From Flavobacterium sp. AED (lineage in GTDB: Bacteria > Bacteroidota > Bacteroidia > Flavobacteriales > Flavobacteriaceae), in NCBI RefSeq assembly GCF_000812945.1, contig NZ_JSYM01000001.1, positions 1,240,001-1,304,000 of the forward strand: DNA of 64,000 nt, in the 5' to 3' direction. Positions 15,128 through 24,619 of this stretch are shown piece after piece. The notes under the pieces are model-generated. The model made no database searches, was not told the DNA's origin, and worked only from the letters and a program-made list of their open reading frames with translations. The position numbers were made by a program, and so were the translations under genes. The first letter of the stretch is position 1. Each line of letters starts with the position of its first letter.

Positions 15128-16471
15128 ATGTCACAAAGTATTACTACTTTTATCGAAGCGGTTGCTAAAAAGAACCCTAACGAGCCTGAATTCATGCAGG
15201 CAGTTTTAGAAGTTGCTGAAACAGTAATTCCTTTTATCGAAGAAAATAAAAAATACCAGAACAAAATGCTTTTGGAAAGAATGGTCGAGTCGGATCGAAT
15301 CATTACGTTTCGTGTAACTTGGATTGATGACAAAGGAGAAATTCAAGTGAATAGAGGATATCGTATTCAGATGAATTCTGCAATTGGACCATATAAAGGA
15401 GGACTTCGTTTTCATCCTTCAGTAAATCTTAGTATTTTGAAGTTTTTGGCTTTCGAACAAACTTTCAAAAATAGCTTAACTACATTACCTATGGGTGGTG
15501 GAAAAGGAGGAGCTGATTTTGATCCAAAAGGGAAATCAGATAATGAAGTGATGCGTTTTTGTCAAAGTTTTATGACTGAATTGTGTAAACATATTGGTGC
15601 TGATACGGATGTTCCTGCTGGAGATATAGGAGTTGGAGGAAGAGAAGTAGGATATATGTTTGGTCAATATAAAAGAATCAGAAATGAATTTACTGGTGTT
15701 TTAACCGGGAAAGGAATTTCTTTTGGAGGTTCATTGATTAGACCAGAAGCTACAGGTTATGGAGCAGTTTATTTTGCACAAAGCATGTTAGCTACAAAAG
15801 GAGATAGTTTTACAGGAAAAACTGTTGTTGTTTCTGGTTCAGGAAATGTAGCGCAATATGCTACTGAAAAAGCAACGCAATTAGGTGGGAAAGTAGTGAC
15901 CATGTCAGATTCTGCAGGGTATATCTACGATGCTGATGGAATAGATGCGGAGAAACTTGCTCATGTAATGGTAATCAAAAATGAGTTAAGAGGTAGAATT
16001 AGTGATTATGTGACTAAATATCCAAATGCAAAATATGTTGCAGGAAAACGTCCTTGGGATGTAAAATGTGATATTGCATTGCCATGTGCTACTCAAAATG
16101 AATTGAATGAGGACGAAGCAAAAGCTTTGGTGGCACACGGATGTATCTGTGTTGCTGAAGGAGCTAATATGCCTACAATGCCAGATGCAGTTATTGTTTT
16201 TCAAAAAGCAAAATTATTATTTGCTCCGGGGAAAGCATCTAATGCTGGTGGAGTTGCAACTTCAGGTCTGGAAATGTCTCAAAATTCACTAAGATTAAGT
16301 TGGAGTTCTGAAGAAGTTGACGAAAGATTGAAAGGTATTATGTTGAATATTCATGCTTCTTGTGTGAAATATGGTTCTGATGCTAACGGTTATGTTGATT
16401 ATGTAAAAGGAGCCAATATAGCAGGATTTGTAAAAGTAGCTGATGCTATGCTAGCTCAAGGAGTGGTATAA
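15128..16471 (+). CDS. gdhA: NADP-specific glutamate dehydrogenase
   Basis: Converts 2-oxoglutarate and ammonium to glutamate. The 447-residue length is that of hexameric bacterial GdhA. The substrate-binding lysine motif LPMGGGKGGADFDPKGKSD, the TDVPAGDIGVGGREVGYMFG segment and the Rossmann motif VVSGSGNVAQYA are intact. Two operator-like palindromes (14947-14974 and 15092-15103) flank the promoter, suggesting specific repression or activation, and a terminator follows at 16492-16533. The divergent neighbour is a putative outer-membrane protein. Confidence 0.96.
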   Translation: MSQSITTFIEAVAKKNPNEPEFMQAVLEVAETVIPFIEENKKYQNKMLLERMVESDRIITFRVTWIDDKGEIQVNRGYRIQMNSAIGPYKGGLRFHPSVNLSILKFLAFEQTFKNSLTTLPMGGGKGGADFDPKGKSDNEVMRFCQSFMTELCKHIGADTDVPAGDIGVGGREVGYMFGQYKRIRNEFTGVLTGKGISFGGSLIRPEATGYGAVYFAQSMLATKGDSFTGKTVVVSGSGNVAQYATEKATQLGGKVVTMSDSAGYIYDADGIDAEKLAHVMVIKNELRGRISDYVTKYPNAKYVAGKRPWDVKCDIALPCATQNELNEDEAKALVAHGCICVAEGANMPTMPDAVIVFQKAKLLFAPGKASNAGGVATSGLEMSQNSLRLSWSSEEVDERLKGIMLNIHASCVKYGSDANGYVDYVKGANIAGFVKVADAMLAQGVV

Positions 16472-16491
16472 ATCAGGTTTAATTATAATTT

Positions 16492-16533
16492 AAAATGCCT
16501 TCTGCCGATATTAAGGATAGAAGGCATTTTTTT
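16492..16533 (+). terminator. gdhA intrinsic terminator
   Basis: The stem AAAATGCCTTCT/AGAAGGCATTTT is followed by a long T run, 21 bases after the gdhA stop codon. Confidence 0.9.
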
Positions 16534-16566
16534 TGTGTAACAAAATTCTAATACTTTCGTTTGTTC

Positions 16567-16574
16567 TATATTTG
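16567..16574 (+). promoter_or_regulatory. -7 element for the PorZ-like gene
   Basis: TATATTTG matches TAnnTTTG, 23 bases before the ATG at 16597. Because it lies inside the apparent upstream extension from a TTG at 16561, it argues that the real start is the ATG. Confidence 0.5.
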
Positions 16575-16596
16575 TAAACCAATATTCCTGCAAATA

Positions 16597-18885
16597 ATGA
16601 AAAAGAGCGTTTTATGTTTTTTGCTTTTACTTTTTATCCAAATGGGTTTTGCCCAAAGTAATCTGTTGTGGCAAGGATATTTCTCTTACAATGAAATTAA
16701 AGATGTATCAGAATCTACAACTGCAGTTTTTGCCGCTTCAGAAAATGCCTTATTTTCTAAAAATATAGCAACAAGCCAAATTAAAACCACCAATACTATT
16801 GACGGACTTTCCGGAGAAACCATTTCGGCATTATACCATAGTGTAACATTCAATAAAACAATTGTAGGATACGAAAACGGATTGATAATAGTTATCAATG
16901 AAGCTGATGGAACGATGCTCAATGTGGTCGACATTATCAATAAACAACTTCCTTCAAACATAAAAAAAATCAATCACTTCATGGAATTTGAAGGCATTGC
17001 GTATGTTTCCTGTGATTTTGGAATTGTTCAATTCAATTTGGCTACCATGCAATTTGGTGACACCTATTTTATTGGTACAAATGGCGCTGAAATAATAGTG
17101 AACCAAACAACATTATTTAATGGATTTATTTATGCAGCTACTAATAACGGTATAAAAAGAGCCGATATCAGCAATAAGAACTTAGTTGATTTCAGCCAGT
17201 GGGAAACAATTGCTGCTGGAAATTGGTCTGGCGTGGCGACCTTAGGTTCTGATTTGTTTGCTGTTAATACTTCAGGGTACATTCATAAATACGATGCGAG
17301 TGCTAACCTGTTTATGGAATATTTAGCGCTTTCATCATCAGTTTTGGATATGAGAGCAACTGCGGGTTATTTGATACTAACAACTCTAAACAGTATCTAT
17401 ATTTACAACAGTCAGATGGTTTTGGTACGCCAAATAAACACAAACCAAATTACAGAAAGCACTCCGAGTTTTAATTGTGCTACAATAATAGGCGATACTA
17501 TTTTTATTGGAACAAAAGAGGATGGATTGATTACCACTTCCATTTCTTCAGTTACGACTTTCGAAAATACGACTCCAATTGGGCCTTCACGCAATAATAT
17601 ATTTGCACTTCAAGCTACATCAAATTCGCTTTGGACCGTTTATGGAGATTATACAGTAGATTACAATCCGTATGATTTAGATAGTTATGGCGTGAGTAAA
17701 TTTAGCGCAACAGGATGGTTGAATATTCCGTATGAGAAAGTTTTGGGTGCTAAATCTATGACCAGAATCACGGTTAATCCCAGTAATGAAAACGAAGTGT
17801 ATGTGAGTTCTTTTTTTTCAGGATTGTTGAAAATTGAAAATGATGAACCAAAAATTTTATACAATCAAACCAATAGTGGTTTAGAATCATTAACATTTGT
17901 GGGTCCAAATTATATTGATGTTCGAATAAACGGAGCTGCATTTGATAAATCCGGGAATCTTTGGGTGACCAATAGCAGAATAAAAAATGGATTGAAAGTA
18001 TTGAAATCTAGCGGTCAATGGCAAAGTTACGCGATGGATAATATTCTTGATTTAGCGATTGACAATAGTTTTGGAAGAATGGCAATCGATAAAAACGGAA
18101 CGAAATGGCTAACCACCAATAGAGATGGGATTATTGGTTTTAACGAAAGTAATAATAAATTTAAAAAAATAACAACAGGTACAGACACTGGGAATCTGCC
18201 TATTGCTGACGTAAGAGCCGTTGCTGTAGATACCAGAAACCAACTTTGGATAGGAACCGCAAAAGGATTGCGAATTTTATCAAATGTTGGAAGTTTCTTG
18301 TCTGAAGATAAATTAACAACCAATTCCATAATTATTTTAGAAGATAACTTGGCACAAGAATTATTATACGAACAATTTATTACTGATATTGTTGTAGATG
18401 GGGCAAATAACAAATGGATTGGTACAGCAGATTCAGGTATTTTTTTAGTATCACCTAACGGTCAGCAAACCAAATATCATTTTACGACCAGTAATTCACC
18501 TTTGCCCAGTAATGTTATAAATGACATTGATATCAATAGCGTAACAGGAGAAGTTTTTATCGCTACCACCAAAGGTTTGGTTTCTTTCAAAGGAGTTTCG
18601 ACTGCTGCCAATGATGATTTAAGTAATGCGTATGTGTACCCAAATCCAGTGCGACCTGAATATCAAGGAACCGTTAAAATTGCTGGGTTGCTGGATAAAG
18701 CCAATATTAAAATCACCGATATTGAGGGGAATCTGGTTTATGAAACCACTTCCGAAGGCGGAACAATAGAATGGGATACCACCGCTTTTGGGAAATACAA
18801 AGTCGCTTCGGGTGTGTACATGATTTTTATTTCGGCACAAGACGGAGTAGAAACAAAAGTTAAAAAAGTAATGATAATTAGATAA
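16597..18885 (+). CDS. porZ: PorZ-like protein (beta-propeller, type IX secretion sorting tail)
   Basis: The start is placed at the ATG at 16597 (MKKSVLCFLLLLFIQMGFAQ), a clean signal peptide. The 762-residue product opens with a PorZ-type propeller segment (WQGYFSYNEIKDVSES, ALFSKN, NTIDGLSGETISALYHS) and continues with regulator-propeller-like repeats (GNLWVTNSRIKNGLKVL, NKWIGTADSGIFLVS). It ends in a type A sorting domain (AYVYPNPVRPEYQG ... GVYMIFISAQDG). P. gingivalis PorZ is a surface component of the T9SS attachment complex that binds anionic LPS. The homology call rests on remembered domain order and should be checked. recO follows. Confidence 0.75.
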   Translation: MKKSVLCFLLLLFIQMGFAQSNLLWQGYFSYNEIKDVSESTTAVFAASENALFSKNIATSQIKTTNTIDGLSGETISALYHSVTFNKTIVGYENGLIIVINEADGTMLNVVDIINKQLPSNIKKINHFMEFEGIAYVSCDFGIVQFNLATMQFGDTYFIGTNGAEIIVNQTTLFNGFIYAATNNGIKRADISNKNLVDFSQWETIAAGNWSGVATLGSDLFAVNTSGYIHKYDASANLFMEYLALSSSVLDMRATAGYLILTTLNSIYIYNSQMVLVRQINTNQITESTPSFNCATIIGDTIFIGTKEDGLITTSISSVTTFENTTPIGPSRNNIFALQATSNSLWTVYGDYTVDYNPYDLDSYGVSKFSATGWLNIPYEKVLGAKSMTRITVNPSNENEVYVSSFFSGLLKIENDEPKILYNQTNSGLESLTFVGPNYIDVRINGAAFDKSGNLWVTNSRIKNGLKVLKSSGQWQSYAMDNILDLAIDNSFGRMAIDKNGTKWLTTNRDGIIGFNESNNKFKKITTGTDTGNLPIADVRAVAVDTRNQLWIGTAKGLRILSNVGSFLSEDKLTTNSIIILEDNLAQELLYEQFITDIVVDGANNKWIGTADSGIFLVSPNGQQTKYHFTTSNSPLPSNVINDIDINSVTGEVFIATTKGLVSFKGVSTAANDDLSNAYVYPNPVRPEYQGTVKIAGLLDKANIKITDIEGNLVYETTSEGGTIEWDTTAFGKYKVASGVYMIFISAQDGVETKVKKVMIIR

Positions 18886-18921
18886 CTCTGGGTTTTAGAA
18901 GATTTAAAACCAACACCTAAA

Positions 18922-19635
18922 ATGCTTGTAAAAACCAAAGCCATCGTTCTTTCATCCATAAAATTTCAAGAAAAAAGCTTGATTGTGAAATGCTTCACGC
19001 TGTCTCATGGTTTGAAGTCCTATTTTGTTCGGGATGCTTTTTCGAGTCGAAAAGCCAATCAGAAAATTGCTTATTTTCAGCCGTTGACTATTCTCGAAAT
19101 TGAAGCAGTTCATAAAAACAAAGGCACTTTAGAAAATTTCAAGGAAATAAAAATAGCTACCCCTTTTCATTCCATTCATTCGGATATTTATAAAAGTACG
19201 ATTGTGATGTTCATTTCGGAAATGCTGCATCATTCGATTCATGAAGAAGAAAAAAACGAGCATTTATTTACCTTTTTAGAAACAGCCTTGCATTGGTTGG
19301 ACAATCACGATGAAATTGCTAATTTTCATTTAATTTTATTATTGGAAACTACAAAATATTTGGGCTTTTATCCCGATATTTCTGATATGGACATGCCTTT
19401 TTTCGAAATGAACGAAGGAGTTTTTACGCCCTTTCATGCCATCAGTTCGCTTACGGAGCATGAAAGTAATTTGTTTAAAAAACTGATTGATTTAAAATTC
19501 GATAACAATCAAAAAATATTCCATGTCATTGAAAGACAAATAGTTTTAAGAATACTGATTGATTATTACAGTTTTCACTTGGACGGCTTTAAAAAACCAA
19601 AATCATTAGACGTTTTAAAAGAAGTTTTCTCTTAG
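18922..19635 (+). CDS. recO: DNA repair protein RecO
   Basis: Loads RecA in the RecFOR gap-repair pathway. The N-terminal OB-fold reads VKTKAIVLSSIKFQEKSLIVKCFT, typical of RecO, followed by the helical domain (ISEMLHHSIHEEEKNEHLFTFLE) and a C-terminal region. The length of 237 residues is usual for Bacteroidota, which often lack the zinc cysteines; none of the C-x-x-C type is visible here. It starts 36 bases after the PorZ-like stop, so the two may be co-transcribed. Confidence 0.9.
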   Translation: MLVKTKAIVLSSIKFQEKSLIVKCFTLSHGLKSYFVRDAFSSRKANQKIAYFQPLTILEIEAVHKNKGTLENFKEIKIATPFHSIHSDIYKSTIVMFISEMLHHSIHEEEKNEHLFTFLETALHWLDNHDEIANFHLILLLETTKYLGFYPDISDMDMPFFEMNEGVFTPFHAISSLTEHESNLFKKLIDLKFDNNQKIFHVIERQIVLRILIDYYSFHLDGFKKPKSLDVLKEVFS

Positions 19636-19764
19636 AAAGCAATAAAAGGATATTTTGATTCCATTTTATCGAATTATCGATCCAATTTCGTCTATTTTCC
19701 CTCTTCTTTTCTTTCTTTTATTCAAAATTCCTTACTTTCGCACCTCGATTTAGAAAAGGATAAA

Positions 19765-22700
19765 ATGAGCACAAAATTTACTGAATACAAAGGACTTGAC
19801 TTACCAACTGTAGCGTCAGAAGTACTTGATTTTTGGAAGAAAGAAAATATATTTGAGAAAAGTGTAACCACTCGTGAAGGAAACCCACCATTCGTGTTTT
19901 TTGAAGGTCCGCCTTCGGCAAATGGATTGCCTGGAATTCACCACGTAATGGCACGTGCAATTAAAGATATTTTTTGCAGATATAAAACTCAAAAAGGGTT
20001 CCAAGTGAAGCGTAAAGCGGGCTGGGATACGCATGGTTTACCAGTGGAATTGGGTACCGAAAAAGAATTAGGGATTACCAAAGAAGATATTGGAAAGACC
20101 ATTTCCATCGAAGAATACAACGAAGCGTGTAAAAAAACCGTGATGCGTTATACGGATGTATGGAATGATTTGACCGAAAAAATGGGATATTGGGTTGATA
20201 TGGAAGATCCATATGTGACGTACAAATCCAAATATATGGAAACGGTTTGGTGGATTTTGAAACAAATCTACAACAAGGATTTGATGTACAAAGGGTACAC
20301 AATCCAGCCGTATTCTCCAAAAGCAGGAACTGGATTGTCTTCTCATGAAGTAAACCAGCCGGGAAGTTACCGTGATGTAACGGATACGACTGTTGTAGCG
20401 CAATTTAAAGTAATTGACGCACACAAAGAATTGTTGTTTTCTAAGTTTTACGATTATATCACTTCAAAAAACTTACAGCATTACAAATTAGAAGCTTTGG
20501 ATTTAGAGGATATCTATTTCTTGGCTTGGACGACAACGCCTTGGACATTGCCTAGTAATACGGCTTTGACTGTAGGTCCAAGAATTGAATATGCTTTAGT
20601 AAAAACATTTAACCAATATACGTTTCGTCCGGCAACATTGATTTTGGCTAAGAATTTAGTTGGAAAACAATTCGGGAAAGGGTTCTTCGAAAGTTCAGAA
20701 CCAGCTGATTTTGAAAATTTCAAAGAAGGCGATAAGAAAATTCCATATCAAATCCTTGCTGAATGTAAAGGAGCTGATTTGGTTGATATTCGTTATGAAC
20801 AATTGCTGTCGTTTACTTTGCCATACCAAAATCCAGAAAATGCTTTTAGAGTAATTTCAGGGGATTTCGTTACTACAGAAGATGGAACGGGAATTGTACA
20901 TACTGCGCCAACATTTGGTGCTGATGATGCAAAAGTAGCTAAAGAAGCGACGCCAGAAGTTCCACCAATGTTGGTTCTTGACGAAAATGGAACTCCAGTT
21001 CCTTTAGTAGATTTACAAGGGAAATTCACTTCGCACATGGGTGAATATGCTGGTAAATATGTGAAAAACGAATATTATAATGATGGTGAAGCGCCGGAGC
21101 GTTCTATAGATGTTGAAATCGCTATTCGATTAAAAGAAGAAAATAAAGCCTTCAAGGTGGAGAAATACGTGCACAGTTACCCACATTGTTGGAGAACGGA
21201 CAAGCCTATTTTATATTACCCTTTGGATTCTTGGTTCATAAAAATCTCTGAAGTTAAAGACAGAATGTTCGACTTGAACGAAACTATTAACTGGAAGCCA
21301 AAAGCTACTGGAGAAGGACGTTTTGGGAATTGGTTGAAAAATGCCAATGACTGGAATTTATCACGTTCAAGATTTTGGGGAATTCCGTTACCAATTTGGA
21401 GAACCGAAGAAGGAACCGAAGAAATCTTAATAGGTTCTGTTGAAGAATTATATAATGAAATTGAAAAATCAATCGCTGCAGGTTTCCAAAAAGAAAATCC
21501 TTTCAAAGGGTTCGAAATTGGAAATATGGCGGAAACAAATTATGATTTAGTTGATTTGCATAAAAATGTAGTCGATAAAATTACGTTGGTTTCTGCTTCT
21601 GGAAAAGCAATGACGCGTGAAGCGGATTTGATTGATGTTTGGTTTGATTCGGGTTCCATGCCTTATGCACAATGGCATTATCCTTTTGAAAACAAAGATA
21701 AAATAGACGAAAATAAAGATTTTCCTGCAGATTTTATTGCCGAAGGAGTCGATCAAACGCGTGGTTGGTTTTATACCTTGCACGCTATTGGAACATTAGT
21801 TTTCGATAAAGTAGCCTATAAAAATGTAGTTTCAAACGGATTGGTTTTGGACAAAAACGGACAAAAAATGTCCAAACGTTTAGGCAATGCCGCAGATCCA
21901 TTCGAAACATTAAAAGAATACGGTCCTGATGCCACACGCTGGTATATGATTTCCAATGCGAATCCTTGGGACAATTTGAAATTTGACTTAGAAGGAATCG
22001 CTGAGGTACGCAGAAAATTCTTCGGAACATTGTACAATACATATTCGTTCTTTAGTTTGTATGCCAATATTGATGGTTTCAAATTTGAAGAAGCGGAGAT
22101 TCCACTAAATGAAAGACCGGAAATTGATCAATGGATTATCTCGGAATTGAATACCTTGATAAAAGATGTTGACAGTTATTATGCGGATTATGAACCAACA
22201 AAAGCGGCTCGTGCAATCTCTGAATTTGTACAGGAAAACTTGAGTAACTGGTATGTACGTTTGTGCAGAAGACGCTTCTGGAAAGGGGAATATGCACAGG
22301 ACAAAATCGCTGCTTATCAAACCTTATATACGTGTTTGTTAACCATAAGTAAACTGGGTGCGCCAATCGCTCCATTCTTTATGGACAAACTTTACAGAGA
22401 CTTAACTTTAGCAACACAGTCGGAAAAGTACGACAGTGTACATTTGGCGGAGTTTCCAAAACACGTTGAAAACTTTGTTAATAAAATGTTAGAGAGTAAA
22501 ATGCAGAAGGCACAGACCATTTCATCATTGGTTTTATCACTCCGAAAAAAGGAAATGATAAAGGTGCGTCAACCATTGCAAAAGGTAATGATACCAGTAC
22601 TTGACGAGAATCAGAGAGCTGAAATTGAAGCCATTTCTGACCTTATAAAAGCAGAGGTAAACGTAAAAGAAATCGTACTTTTAGATGATGCTTCGGGTGT

Positions 22701-23223
22701 TTTGGTGAAACAAATTAAACCGAATTTTAAAGCGCTCGGACCGCGTTTTGGAAAGGATATGGGCTTGATTTCTAAGGCAATACAAGGGTTTTCTAAAGAG
22801 CAGATCAGTCAATTGGACAAGGAAGGAAGCCTGAATATTGTTATTGCAGGAAATAACGTAACTTTAACATTAGAAGATGTAGAAATTACGTCACAAGATA
22901 TTGAAGGCTGGCTGGTAGCCAATTCAAACGGAATAACGGTTGCGCTTGACATTACAATTTCTGAAGCATTAAAACAAGAAGGAATTGCCAGAGAATTAGT
23001 AAACAGAATTCAGAATATCCGTAAAGATTCAGGATTTGAAGTTACTGATAAAATTAAAGTTCAACTGAAAAGAAATGGACTTTTAGAAGAGGCAATTCTT
23101 AAAAATGAAGCGTATATAAAATCAGAAACATTAACCAGCGATTTGGTTTTTGTTGATGAAATAGAAAACGGTACGGAAATTGAATTTGACGAAATAAAAA
23201 CAATGATATTAATTTCAAAATAA
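19765..23223 (+). CDS. ileS: Isoleucine--tRNA ligase
   Basis: Charges tRNA-Ile and edits misactivated valine. It is 1152 residues long, as expected for the long bacterial/eukaryal-like form found in Bacteroidota. The HIGH-type motif is GLPGIHH after FFEGPPSANG. The CP1 editing region includes WTTTPWTLPSNTAL and GTGIVHTAPTFGADD. WYVRLCRRRFW and the KMSKR signature (DKNGQKMSKRLGNAADPFE) are present. The gene is followed after seven bases by a DksA-like gene and then lspA, a conserved Bacteroidota cluster. Confidence 0.97.
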   Translation: MSTKFTEYKGLDLPTVASEVLDFWKKENIFEKSVTTREGNPPFVFFEGPPSANGLPGIHHVMARAIKDIFCRYKTQKGFQVKRKAGWDTHGLPVELGTEKELGITKEDIGKTISIEEYNEACKKTVMRYTDVWNDLTEKMGYWVDMEDPYVTYKSKYMETVWWILKQIYNKDLMYKGYTIQPYSPKAGTGLSSHEVNQPGSYRDVTDTTVVAQFKVIDAHKELLFSKFYDYITSKNLQHYKLEALDLEDIYFLAWTTTPWTLPSNTALTVGPRIEYALVKTFNQYTFRPATLILAKNLVGKQFGKGFFESSEPADFENFKEGDKKIPYQILAECKGADLVDIRYEQLLSFTLPYQNPENAFRVISGDFVTTEDGTGIVHTAPTFGADDAKVAKEATPEVPPMLVLDENGTPVPLVDLQGKFTSHMGEYAGKYVKNEYYNDGEAPERSIDVEIAIRLKEENKAFKVEKYVHSYPHCWRTDKPILYYPLDSWFIKISEVKDRMFDLNETINWKPKATGEGRFGNWLKNANDWNLSRSRFWGIPLPIWRTEEGTEEILIGSVEELYNEIEKSIAAGFQKENPFKGFEIGNMAETNYDLVDLHKNVVDKITLVSASGKAMTREADLIDVWFDSGSMPYAQWHYPFENKDKIDENKDFPADFIAEGVDQTRGWFYTLHAIGTLVFDKVAYKNVVSNGLVLDKNGQKMSKRLGNAADPFETLKEYGPDATRWYMISNANPWDNLKFDLEGIAEVRRKFFGTLYNTYSFFSLYANIDGFKFEEAEIPLNERPEIDQWIISELNTLIKDVDSYYADYEPTKAARAISEFVQENLSNWYVRLCRRRFWKGEYAQDKIAAYQTLYTCLLTISKLGAPIAPFFMDKLYRDLTLATQSEKYDSVHLAEFPKHVENFVNKMLESKMQKAQTISSLVLSLRKKEMIKVRQPLQKVMIPVLDENQRAEIEAISDLIKAEVNVKEIVLLDDASGVLVKQIKPNFKALGPRFGKDMGLISKAIQGFSKEQISQLDKEGSLNIVIAGNNVTLTLEDVEITSQDIEGWLVANSNGITVALDITISEALKQEGIARELVNRIQNIRKDSGFEVTDKIKVQLKRNGLLEEAILKNEAYIKSETLTSDLVFVDEIENGTEIEFDEIKTMILISK

Positions 23224-23230
23224 TATAAAA

Positions 23231-23611
23231 ATGGTAGACGAAATAGCAAGATACTCTGACGCAGATTTAGCAGAGTTCAAAGAGATAATCCTTAACAAAA
23301 TTCAAAAAGCACAAGCAGATTTAGATTTGATAAAAAGTGCTTATATGAATGATTTGAATAATGGGACTGATGATACTTCGCCTACGTTTAAAGCCTTTGA
23401 AGAGGGAAGCGAAACGATGTCTAAAGAAGCAAACTCACAATTGGCAATCCGTCAGGAAAAGTTTATTCGTGATTTGAAAAATGCACTTTTCCGTGTAGAA
23501 AATAAAACGTACGGAATTTGCAAAGTAACTGGCAAATTAATCGGGAAGGAAAGATTGAAAATCGTTCCTCACGCTACAATGAGTATCGAAGCAAAAAACT
23601 TACAACGATAA
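23231..23611 (+). CDS. TraR/DksA-type zinc-finger regulator (degenerate finger)
   Basis: A 126-residue protein with an N-terminal coiled coil (about 8-70) and a C-terminal DksA-like segment (KTYGICKVTGKLIGKERL, VPHATMSIEAK). In canonical DksA four Cys bind zinc; here only one Cys is seen and the second CxxC is replaced, as is common in this Bacteroidota subgroup. DksA proteins bind RNA polymerase through the secondary channel and act with ppGpp. It lies seven bases after ileS and is almost certainly in the ileS-lspA operon. Confidence 0.85.
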   Translation: MVDEIARYSDADLAEFKEIILNKIQKAQADLDLIKSAYMNDLNNGTDDTSPTFKAFEEGSETMSKEANSQLAIRQEKFIRDLKNALFRVENKTYGICKVTGKLIGKERLKIVPHATMSIEAKNLQR

Positions 23612-23632
23612 ACCTCTTGTTGAACAATATTT

Positions 23633-23658
23633 AACGCTCCATTGGGAGCGTTTTTTTT
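23633..23658 (+). terminator. Intrinsic terminator after the DksA-like gene
   Basis: AACGCTCC and GGAGCGTT form an eight-bp GC-rich stem with a short loop and an eight-base T run, between the DksA-like gene and lspA. lspA also has its own TACTTTTG element at 23670-23677. Confidence 0.8.
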
Positions 23659-23696
23659 GATTAAATTGTTACTTTTGCGCCATTAAAATTTATAAA

Positions 23697-24302
23697 ATGT
23701 CATTACGAAAAGCGTATCTCCTTATTTTTATCATATTACTTGTTGATCAAGTGTCAAAAATATACATCAAAACTAATTTTATTTTAGGCGAAGAAGTTGA
23801 AGTATTCAAATGGTTCAAAATTCTTTTTATCGAAAATGAAGGAATGGCTTGGGGAACTAAAATCCCTGGAGCGTATGGAAAATTATTCCTGACACTTTTT
23901 AGATTGGTTGCCGTTGGCGGAATTGGGTATTGGTTGTGGGATTCTGTTGAAAGAAAACACAGTTCAAATTACTTAATTGTTGCCATTGCATTAATTCTTG
24001 CAGGTGCTTTTGGGAACATCATAGATTCTGTTTTCTACGGAGTGATTTTTGATGATAGTCATCAGCAATTAGCTACTTTGTTTACAGACAAACCTTATGG
24101 GACTTGGTTTCACGGTCAAGTTGTCGATTTGTTTTATTTCCCTTTTTGGCATGGAATTTTACCAAGTTGGATACCCGTTTGGGGCGGAAAAGAATTTACT
24201 TTTTTTAATGCTATTTTCAACGTTGCCGATATGGCCATTTCTACAGGAGTTGGAATCTTGATTTTTTTCAATAAAAAGGCATTTCATCATAAAATCGCAT
24301 AA
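23697..24302 (+). CDS. lspA: Lipoprotein signal peptidase (signal peptidase II)
   Basis: Cleaves prolipoprotein signal peptides in the inner membrane. The membrane segments and both catalytic Asp blocks are present: LLVDQVSKIYIKTN near the N-terminus, GAFGNIIDSVFYGVIFD and FNVADMAISTGVGI. The 201-residue length exceeds that of E. coli LspA because of an extended loop (FHGQVVDLFYFPFWHGILPS), normal in Flavobacteria. The gene has its own -7-like TACTTTTG and is followed by a bidirectional terminator. It would process the lipoproteins encoded elsewhere in the window. Confidence 0.95.
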   Translation: MSLRKAYLLIFIILLVDQVSKIYIKTNFILGEEVEVFKWFKILFIENEGMAWGTKIPGAYGKLFLTLFRLVAVGGIGYWLWDSVERKHSSNYLIVAIALILAGAFGNIIDSVFYGVIFDDSHQQLATLFTDKPYGTWFHGQVVDLFYFPFWHGILPSWIPVWGGKEFTFFNAIFNVADMAISTGVGILIFFNKKAFHHKIA

Positions 24303-24329
24303 ATTTTTAAATCACTATTTCACAAAATA

Positions 24330-24365
24330 AAAAAGACCTATTTCATAATTTGAATAGGTCTTTTT
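24330..24365. terminator. Bidirectional terminator between lspA and a lipoprotein gene
   Basis: AAAAAGACCTATT (24330-24342) and AATAGGTCTTTTT (24353-24365) form a 13-bp stem with A/T flanks. Confidence 0.88.
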
Positions 24366-24377
24366 CTGTTGTTGGAT

Positions 24378-24578
24378 TTATTTGTTTTGCCCCGGGGCAT
24401 AACGCTTAGCGCTTCGGTCTCCATTCATTTTTTTGGCTTGCCCCGGTGGTATCCTTTTAGTTTTATAATAGGTTCTGTTCGAGTTTGTCCCTACTCTAAC
24501 CGCACAGTTAGATAGTGAAATGGCAAATACAGCAATTAAAATAATTGTTGTAAATCTTGAGGGCTGAATTTTTTTCAT
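24378..24578 (-). CDS. Small putative lipoprotein
   Basis: The start is placed at the ATG at 24578 (MKKIQPSRFTTIILIAVFAI), giving 66 residues with a signal peptide and a lipobox (ISLSNC, Cys25). A longer reading to 24653 overlaps the neighbour and would bury the signal peptide. The mature part is short and basic (YYKTKRIPPGQAKKMNGDRS, ending RYAPGQ). The PPGQAKK and APGQ motifs recur in small flavobacterial lipoproteins, sometimes misnamed quinol oxidase subunit 4. Function unknown. Confidence 0.7.
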   Translation of the reverse strand: MKKIQPSRFTTIILIAVFAISLSNCAVRVGTNSNRTYYKTKRIPPGQAKKMNGDRSAKRYAPGQNK

Positions 24579-24619
24579 AGCTTTAATTGGGCTTTGTTTA
24601 CGAAAGTACGCTTTCAAAA

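Noticed and set aside
16561..16596. Upstream extension of the PorZ-like gene from TTG
   Set aside because: The extension spans a TATATTTG promoter box, and the ATG at 16597 gives a clean signal peptide.
20068..20424. Long antisense frames inside ileS and other large genes
   Set aside because: They lie opposite well-supported coding sequence, have no domain signatures and show unusual amino-acid composition rich in His, Cys and Phe.
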